Part shown: in pieces, positions 57,280-64,000 of the stretch
Layout: the number at the start of each line of letters is the position of its first letter
Position numbering within the stretch: position 1 is the stretch's first letter
Origin: Adiantum capillus-veneris
Lineage: Eukaryota > Streptophyta > Polypodiopsida > Polypodiales > Pteridaceae
NCBI GenBank assembly: GCA_014529385.2
Contig: CM043968.1
Coordinates: 7,515,648-7,579,647 of the forward strand
DNA length: 64,000 nt
Direction: 5' to 3'
The notes under the pieces: generated by a model
What the model was told of the DNA's origin: nothing
What the model saw: the letters and a program-made list of their open reading frames with translations, nothing else
The model's database searches: none
Translations under genes and position numbers: made by a program

Positions 57280-57753
57280 GGTGAAGTCATTTCAGATAGT
57301 TCCCTTGTGTAGACTGTTCTTGATGCCTAGCCAGATTCTTACAGACTTTTGCTAGTACTTGGAGACTTATGACCCGAGGAAATCCTGAAGTTGGCAAGTT
57401 TGATGCATTATACACATTGCTGTTGCAAGTGTCACTTTCCAGAAAAAACAGGACAAGACAGCGTGCAGTTAAACAAGCTTTTATTGCTGCTCAAAGAAAG
57501 GTGGTAACAGTAAAGCAACCACTTCTCATGGTTCTTCTGCGAGTGGAAAATCACCTATTCCTAATGCTTCTGATGGCAGCAATTCGTCTGGAAATTCAGG
57601 TGATAAGGGCAAAAAGAAGATGAGTTTCCATTATTGTAAAGCTAATGATTACTTGATCAAGAATTTTGCTAAGTTGAAGGCCAAAGAGGCTAAGAAGAAA
57701 GAGGCTCGTACCATGCTGGTTCCACTACAAATGCAGCTATTGTTGAGTCTTCT
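57280..57753 (+). pseudogene. copia gag, C-terminal part, broken
   Basis: Resumes the interrupted gag (GEVISDSSLV, then MTRGNPEVGKFDALYTLLLQ). A Ser/Gly/Lys-rich linker follows and a knuckle-like HYCKAN...KNFAKLKAKEAKK remnant, with frame changes. Confidence 0.55.
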
Positions 57754-59225
57754 GTGAAAGGAGATTCTGATGCTGATGTTGATGCAGAATGGGCTTTTAG
57801 CACAGAGTACAGTTATAATCATGTTGTCCATGATTCATGCATGTTAATTGTTACAGATTCACATGTGTGGTATTTTGACAGTGGTGCTACAAAGCACATT
57901 ACCTCACATTGTGATTTGTTCACCTCTCTTGAGTGTGTCTCTCATGGGAATTTGATTACTTGTGCCAACAATGCCTCTTATCCGGTTCAGGGAGTTGGAA
58001 AGATTGTGCTTACTGTAGCAAATGGTAGTTCTTTCACACTTGTTGATGCACTTTATGTACCTGGGATAAAAAAGAATCTTTTGTCTATATCCGCACTTGC
58101 TAGACATGGTCTTGTAGTCAAAATTGTGGATGACTGATGTATTGTACATGATCTCAGTTTTCGATGATGAAATTGTTGCATCTAGCATTTTATATCGTGG
58201 GCTGTATAAGCTCACTTTGTATAACAAATGTGGGTAGAATTTTGCAAATGCAGTTGTGGATTCAAAGGCTATTTCAAATGCAAAACTTTGGCATGCACGT
58301 ATTGTTCATATGAATTTTGTCAGTTTGTTGTGTTTGTAAAAATCTGATATGGTTGCTTCTTTGCCGCCTCTTGAAGCACCTGTCAAACATGTCTATGAAG
58401 GCTGTATTTTAAGTAAGATGGAGCATTCTAATTTTCCAAAGGATGGTTCAGTTAGGACCATATGCACGTTGCAACTTGTGCATAGTGATGTTTGTGGGCC
58501 CATGCAAACTCAGTCCTTGGGCAATTACCTTTACTTCGTGACTTTCAGTGATGATTATTCCAGGCATGCATGGTTGTATCTGCTTAAAGCAAAGTCCGAA
58601 GTGTTTATGTGCTTCAAACAATTTCTGGCTATGGCTACAAAAGGCCTCGAAATGTACTATGAGCACCCTCAGTTCCGATCGAGGGGGGGAGTATATGTCT
58701 CATGAATTTAATGCATTTCTGGCTAGTTGTGGGATAAAACACCAATGTACAATGCCTTATACACCTCAGCAAAATGGTGTTGCTGAGAGGAAAAACAAGT
58801 CACTTATGGAAATGGCACGATGTATGGTCATAAGTCAAGCTTTTCCACATTCTTTTTGGCTTGAGGCCATCATGTGTGCCACTTATGTGCTTAATAGGTG
58901 TCATACAAAATCTTTGCAGTCTATGACTCCATATGAAGCATGGCATGATAGATAGCCTTCTATTGAGCACATGCGTATTTTTGGTTGTTTGGCATATGCT
59001 TTGTTGCCACAAACACAGCACAAAAAATTGGATGATGAGGCTGTCAAATGTATTTTTGTTGGTTATAGTGCTAAAATCAAAGGTTACCTGTTGTATTATC
59101 TGCAAACAAAGCGTATTTTGGTTTCACGAGATGTTGTGTTTGTGAAAGATTCAGTTCAGCCCTTGCTGTCATGTACTACAGACAGTAATGTAAGCTCACA
59201 AGACATTTATGACACTTTGTTCCCT
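57754..59225 (+). pseudogene. copia protease and integrase, broken
   Basis: Protease: VWYFDSGATKHITSH with a downstream NLLSISALA motif. Then the pre-integrase KLWHARIVHMNF and an integrase with catalytic Asp in LVHSDVCGPM, Asp in TLSSDRGGEYMS (after a frameshift near 58660-58690) and Glu in NGVAERKNKSLME. A C-terminal RIFGCLAYALLPQ region follows. Stops at 58137 and near 58955 also interrupt it. Confidence 0.8.
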
Positions 59226-60128
59226 CTTTTCACTATTAAATTTAAGTCTGATTTGAATGCTACTTTCAAGATGAAATATTTGGGGTTGTTGCATCATTAC
59301 TTAGGTATACACTTTAAGTAGTGTGATGGTGGTATTGCCTTGTGTCTGAAAAGTTACATAGAGACATCGTATGTAAGTTTGGACTTGAGGATTGCAAACC
59401 TATTGCCACTCCCATGGAAACAGGTTTGAAATTGAGTCTTCATGATGTTGGTGATACTACAAATGTCACTCTTTACCAAACCGCTATTGGATGCCTCATT
59501 TATGTATGCAAAACGAGGCAATCAATTCAATTTGTAGTCTCACAGGTCAGCACATTCATGCATAGCCTAGGTTCTAAGCATTGGCAGGCCGTCAAGAGGA
59601 TTCCATGCTACTTGAGTGGCACTTTACATCTTGGCTTGTTTTATCCCAAGGGGGGATCATTGCCGCCAGACATACATGATTTTTCGGAGTTAGATTGGGC
59701 TGGTTGTTTTGACACGCGAGCGTCCACAAGTGGTTTTTGTTTCATGCTTGGCAATTCATGTATATCATGGTTGAGCAAGAAGAAACCTAATGTTTCCACT
59801 TCTAGTTGCGAGGCTGAGTACAGAATAGTCTTCACAACTACAGTTGAGTGTGCATGGCTCAGACACCTTACAGTTGATTTGGGTGTTGGACAGGACACTG
59901 CCAACACTATCTACATTGACAGCTGCGAAGAACCCAGTTTTTCATGCTCACACAAAGCACATTGAGGTGCATTACCACTATGTCAGGGAGAGGCTCTCAA
60001 CAAGAGAGATCAGCTTTGCTTATGTGCCAACACATGAAAACCTTGCAGATCTTTTCACAAAGGCATTGTCTCGTGAGAAGTTTAAAGCTTTCCACAAAGC
60101 TTTGGGCTTACTCCCCTTTGTGGACTGA
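59226..60128 (+). pseudogene. copia RT remnant and RNase H
   Basis: Directly after integrase (NVSSQDIYDTLFPLF) comes the very end of RT (TFKMKYLGLLHHYLGIHF), so the whole catalytic RT core is missing. RNase H follows: LDWAGCFDTRASTSGFCFML, CISWLSKKKPNVSTSSCEAE, then after a frameshift HTKHIEVHYHYVRERL and PTHENLADLFTKALS, ending in TGA at 60126-60128. The join looks like a clean internal deletion. Confidence 0.8.
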
Positions 60129-60204
60129 TCATGTCCTCACGGCATGGCACTTTCCTTTACTCTATGTGCCAGCTCTCTTTCACCGCATCACTCCATGGGA
60201 GATT

Positions 60205-60431
60205 TGTTACCATATACGTGTGGTAGTGATATGTGTTAACGCACTAGGACCGCCGGGGCATTTTTTCCCTCTCTAGGAGGTTTTTTCCCTCGTGCATTGT
60301 ATATATGCCCATTATTCTAGGGCTATCTATCTTTCCATTGCACACTAAGTAAAACACTCTCTGTTGTGTGCCTTGAGCTTCCTTTGTCTTCTCCAAGATG
60401 TGTGCATTTTCCTGCAACCCTAATTCCAATA
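60205..60431 (+). repeat. 3' LTR of the copia element
   Basis: Preceded by CATGGGAGATT (polypurine tract), begins TGTTACCATATACGTG, and is followed by TTGGT, the target duplication. Confidence 0.85.
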
Positions 60432-60436
60432 TTGGT

Positions 60437-61855
60437 ATCCAGATTTATCAATTTTTATTGGCTTTGACTTGTTGTTCTTTGCTTTTCGCCTTCCATGGTT
60501 GTTACAAAAGATGCTAGTGATAGTAATGACATGAGTTCCTGGTAGGGTGTGTCATAAGAATCATCATTGTTGCTATTATCCTCAACAAGGTTGAATTTTG
60601 AGGGTGACGGCACAAGTCATTGATAAGGGAAATCATAAGAGTCCCTGCTGTAGCTTTTTGTCGAGCTACTATCATCATCAAGGTTGGTTATGGAAAGTTA
60701 CTATGTGTTTGCTCTTGGATTGTATTTTTTGGAAGGACTTTTCTAGCCAATTGATTAGCACATTGTTAGCTCATTGCCATGGTCATCTTCTTCTTGGCTG
60801 AGTCTTTCTTCTTGAATAGGAGCCACGTATGAAGATGCTTGTTGCAGTTGCGTCACCGAGGATTTTGGAATCCAGTTTTGATGCACTTTATTCTTGCAAT
60901 GGTGACATTGGTTCTTGGATCTTTGATCTGGATGATCACAAAATCGTGCATTAATTAAAGTGTCATTCATGTCACCTGCTGTGTTGTCTGGATTCCCATT
61001 GTCGGCATCTTCTTAAAGCTCCAAGTGCTCTATGGAGTCATAGAACCCGTCTTCTTCTTTGTCTTTTGATTCGTGACATTCCTTTGTTTGCTCTTCATTT
61101 TCGGAACTTGTTGATGTCTGGTTCTCTAATTTGTTTTCCTAGATCATACTCACTGCAAAATAAGGAACGACATCAAAGCCATCTTTATCACAAAACTTTG
61201 TTGTTGGACCGTCTTGAATAGCACATGCATCCAAAGTAGCCAAGATGTGTTCCCATTCTAGTGGCTCTAATGCTTCTTCAAGGAATGGTTCTGGAATATA
61301 ATCCTTATCTTTGATTGCCCTTTCTAGGATACATTCCTCTCGCTTTAAGCTCCACACATCCACAATTCTTTAGGCTTGCCCAATTATGCTAAAAGTTTTG
61401 ATCGTACCATCGTAGCAAAATCAAACTCTTCTACAGGGTTTTGGTTCACATCCTATGGTCCTTAAGATTATTCTCGTAGTCCTTTCCATGTGTCTAAGGT
61501 ATATATGGTCATATCCCCAGTATTGGACCATTTTCAATTGCCGCATGAACGGTCTTCCCAATATTATGTCATAATTGTTCTTCTTGCCGAAATCAACAAT
61601 AGCAAAGGTATGCTCATACTCAATGCCACAAGAAGTGATGACCACCTTCTCTAGGAGCCCTAGGGGTTTCTCCATATATCCATTAGCTAGCTGCAATTTC
61701 ATTTGCATGGCTCTCATGGTAGGTTTTCCCCATTTTTCCAAATTTCTTTGGTAGCAATGGCAACTCCAGCTCCACTGTCTAAAACTACCATGGTGGTGAC
61801 ACTTTGGAACTCCACAGGGATGGTTGTGTTGCCATCCTCACCTTCCTATAAAGTA
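60437..61855 (-). pseudogene. Protease and tail of a gypsy relative (family C)
   Basis: From 61855 downward: GEDGNTTIPVEF, VVLDSGAGVAIATKEIW (protease active site), GLLEKVVITSCGIEYEHTFA, ILGRPFMRQLKMVQYW, then a post-protease stretch (YIPEPFLEEALEPLEWEHIL, DGFDVVPYFAVSM). An acidic segment and QNWIPKSSVTQLQQ complete it before the copia insertion. The post-protease stretch aligns with the one before integrase in the 12-18 kb element, but here integrase does not follow. Repeat R2 cuts the protease N-terminus at 61855. Confidence 0.7.
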
Positions 61856-62624
61856 CATGCAACGCTACCTAGATCAACATAATGTCAATCGAGGACTCAT
61901 ATGACACGATATGCGCACGGAGGCAATCTCTATAGCTTGTCAGGCTGAGACCATCCCACACATACAACACTCTGGAAGGCCAACTAAACCAAAATCAAGA
62001 ATCTTACAGCTCTCAACTATACCACCCAACCCACATACATACAAATGGAAGGAAACACACCAAATCATATTAGAATCGCATGAAACTTAAGGAACACCAT
62101 CCCCTCACTAGGATACACCGGCCCCAAAGCCCCTACACTCAAAATCTTCAATCCAAACCCTTTTGCTGCAAATGCGTATGAAGACGGAGCAAAACTTTGA
62201 AAGTTTCCAAAAATGAAATCTATGAGTACCTATGCATAGTTTATGTCCCCACGATTCAATGACTACTTGCACAAAGGAAACAAACATTGTTTGATACACT
62301 TACGACCACAAATAGCTTGTAAATGCATTAGCACGTGTGTTTCGTTTTGCGTGGAATGCTTGGCGTTGTTGTGTAGCCCTCTCCGAGCCTATCGCAATGG
62401 TGTAATTAGATTTCCAATGCAATGAGCAAGCAGGGAGTAGCGTCAGGATGAAGCTCACACTCTCTCTCTCTCTTTCTCTCTAACACACAGTCAACAGCAA
62501 CTCAAAACCTTGATTAAGATAAAAGTTCTCCTTACAAAATGACCTAGGTACCTTATATACTAAGGCTACCATATAGGCTAAACCAAAAATAGAGTTCAAT
62601 GGGTCAAACGGCTTTGTATTTACA
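61856..62624 (-). repeat. LTR-like repeat R, near full-length copy (R2)
   Basis: Matches 41935-42698 along its length, with the same TATA-like TATATAAGG on the minus strand near 62557-62549 and the same GTATTTACA end. The left ~30 bp are missing and it abuts protease codons directly, so this copy is truncated. Confidence 0.7.
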
Positions 62625-62764
62625 ATCTGGAAGTGTCGTCGCACCCCGGCTTATGCAACTAGAATAGCTCCTCATTACAAATGATGTTTTTAACCATAAT
62701 TTTCATCATTTCATAACTCTCAAAAAATAAGTCTTTGGTATGAAAATTGAGTTATGTGGTACTA

Positions 62765-63375
62765 TTGACCCATGGATCAACACAATCTTTCAGTGATGTA
62801 TGTGGAAATCTTTAGTGATTTCTTGCACAATGATTTCACAATTTACTCGTCTAAAGACATGCATCTCCTACTTATAGAAATGGTATTCAAGAGGTGCATA
62901 GAGAAGAGGATCTATCTAAATCCCTTCAAGCCAGTTTATGGCTTGGAAGGGACAGTAATTGGGACATATTGTGTCTAGAAATGGCAAAGAGATGGATGAA
63001 GACAATATTTGAAGTGTCCAACAAGCCGGAGCACCAACAAATGTGCCTGAATTGAGTTCATTTTTGGGGTACATCATCTTTTATCAAAGGTTTATTCATA
63101 TGTTTGCAACAAAGGTCATTCCATTATATGAATAAACCCAAAAGGGAGATAAGTTTGACTAAACCCTAGGATGTGAGGTCAATTTTCAGTCTCTCAAGAA
63201 TGCCATTAGTATGAATCCAATCCTTTTCCAGCCAGATAAGGATGTATTTCCATGTTCATGTAGATGCTTTGGGAATGGTAATGGGAACTATTTTGGCACA
63301 ACGTGATGGGAAAACGGATTCTCCAATACTTTTTCTAGTCAAAGATTTAGCATGGCAGAGCAAGGATATTCCACA

Positions 63376-63446
<71 letters not shown>

Positions 63447-64000
63447 CACTAGGATTGGCTTTTAGTGCCACAAAATTCAAGAATTATTTTTTGGGAAAAG
63501 TGTTTCATATTTATGTGGACCATGATGGATTGCTTTGTCTGATCAATAAAGTGGTCATTTAATGGCAAGACTCATCGCGATTCAAATTTCCTATCCACAA
63601 GCACTAAACACATTTTAGAGATTTTATTAAGGGATGGACAAGTCAATGCTAAGATATTTTAGATAATGACAACGGATGAGCATGATCCAGAGGGGCAAGA
63701 TGCATATGAATTTCTATAGTATGGCAAATTTCTTGAGGACTAGTCTTAGTCCAGTAAGAAAGCTCTGATAATCAAAAGACTGAAATTCGCTCTTATGGTT
63801 AGATCTCTATACAAACTCGGTATAGTTGGGGTGTTGAAAAAGATGTGTACCCATGCAAGGAAGGTTGCAAGTGATCAATGAAGCTCACAATGGCAAATCG
63901 AGGGGACAATGTTCTTTTGAAATTACTTATAATAAGATCTTGCAAGCATGGTTATGGGGACACATTATAATGTCCCATGTCAAAGCCTTTTGTGAAACAT
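62765..64000 (+). pseudogene. gypsy pol relic: RT end and RNase H (family D, copy 2)
   Basis: Begins inside RT at the catalytic loop (FLHNDFTIYSS, where a YxDD/FLDD motif is expected, so one Asp is Asn). It continues with FKRCIEKRIYLNPFKPVYG, then RNase H homologous to 49230-49550, and integrase-proximal sequence up to the window end. A (GA)n tract interrupts the RNase H coding sequence. Many stops make it inactive. The sequence from 63100 to the end resembles 49210-49990. Confidence 0.65.
63379..63445. repeat. (GA)n microsatellite within RNase H coding sequence
   Basis: 67 bp of GA repeat. The homologous place at 49460-49468 has only GAGAGAGAG, encoding part of STIEREALG. Confidence 0.9.

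Larger units (their letters stand above)
53441..60431 (+). mobile_element. Ty1/copia retrotransposon, RT-deleted, carrying a 2.8-kb insertion
   Basis: LTRs of 229 and 227 bp (53441-53669, 60205-60431), PBS at 53671, gag, protease, integrase, the end of RT, RNase H and a PPT before the 3' LTR, all on the plus strand. Flanked by TTGGT on both sides (53436-53440, 60432-60436). It sits inside a minus-strand gypsy relative whose two halves resume on either side. A foreign 2.8-kb segment splits gag. Confidence 0.85.

Overview
The window looks like repeat-rich intergenic DNA from a large plant genome, most likely a fern. The evidence is dense nested LTR retrotransposons, long GA, TG, AT and C microsatellites, plant-type primer-binding sites (tRNA-Asp and initiator tRNA-Met), and a decayed PPR gene at about 39.2-40.3 kb whose repeats resemble the PPR families expanded in ferns. 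I see no intact single-copy host gene and no rRNA, tRNA or CRISPR locus. The fern assignment is an inference from style, not a database match.

Layout. 1-4103 is the 5' half (minus strand) of a Ty3/gypsy-like element: gag, leader, PBS and LTR. 4314-12362 holds a Penelope-like unit. Its minus-strand gene has a TATA box, two small upstream exons, a gag-like ORF1 and a reverse transcriptase ORF2, and a separate plus-strand ORF diverges from the same region. 12363-18587 is the 3' half of a second gypsy copy of the same family (LTR, polypurine tract, a DTGA/WVPK tail, integrase, protease, end of gag). 18588-22543 is a second copy of the upstream half of the Penelope-like unit, in which the site used by the gypsy element is still empty. 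22.5-26.0 kb is mostly unrecognised. 26050-28261 is a complete gag-only copia-type element with a CCTAG target duplication. 28.3-35.5 kb is mostly non-coding, with microsatellites, tandem repeats and one unrecognised coding relic. 35.6-38.4 kb has copia pol, LTR and gag relics. 39.2-40.3 kb is the PPR pseudogene. 40.8-47.0 kb has a copia gag relic, then a gag-protease gypsy relative interrupted by an LTR-like repeat. 49.2-51.1 kb is a plus-strand gypsy RNase H/integrase relic. 53441-60431 is a copia element nested in another gag-protease gypsy relative (52.9-53.4 and 60.4-61.9 kb). 62.8-64.0 kb is a second copy of the gypsy RT/RNase H relic.

Main points. (1) The Penelope-like unit has an unusual organisation: a promoter, phase-0 introns, a TAA-A-ATG junction between ORF1 and ORF2, no visible GIY-YIG endonuclease, and a divergent small ORF with a Cys/His-rich tail. 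(2) The minus-strand gypsy lineage has no reverse transcriptase in any of its three copies. It goes from protease through a shared post-protease domain either to integrase (copy at 12-18 kb) or straight to a W-[VI]-P-K repeat tail. The copia element at 53-60 kb has also lost most of its RT, and the copia element at 26-28 kb has only gag. (3) An occupied/empty site pair fixes the gypsy insertion point and shows a local duplication of about 4 kb or more.
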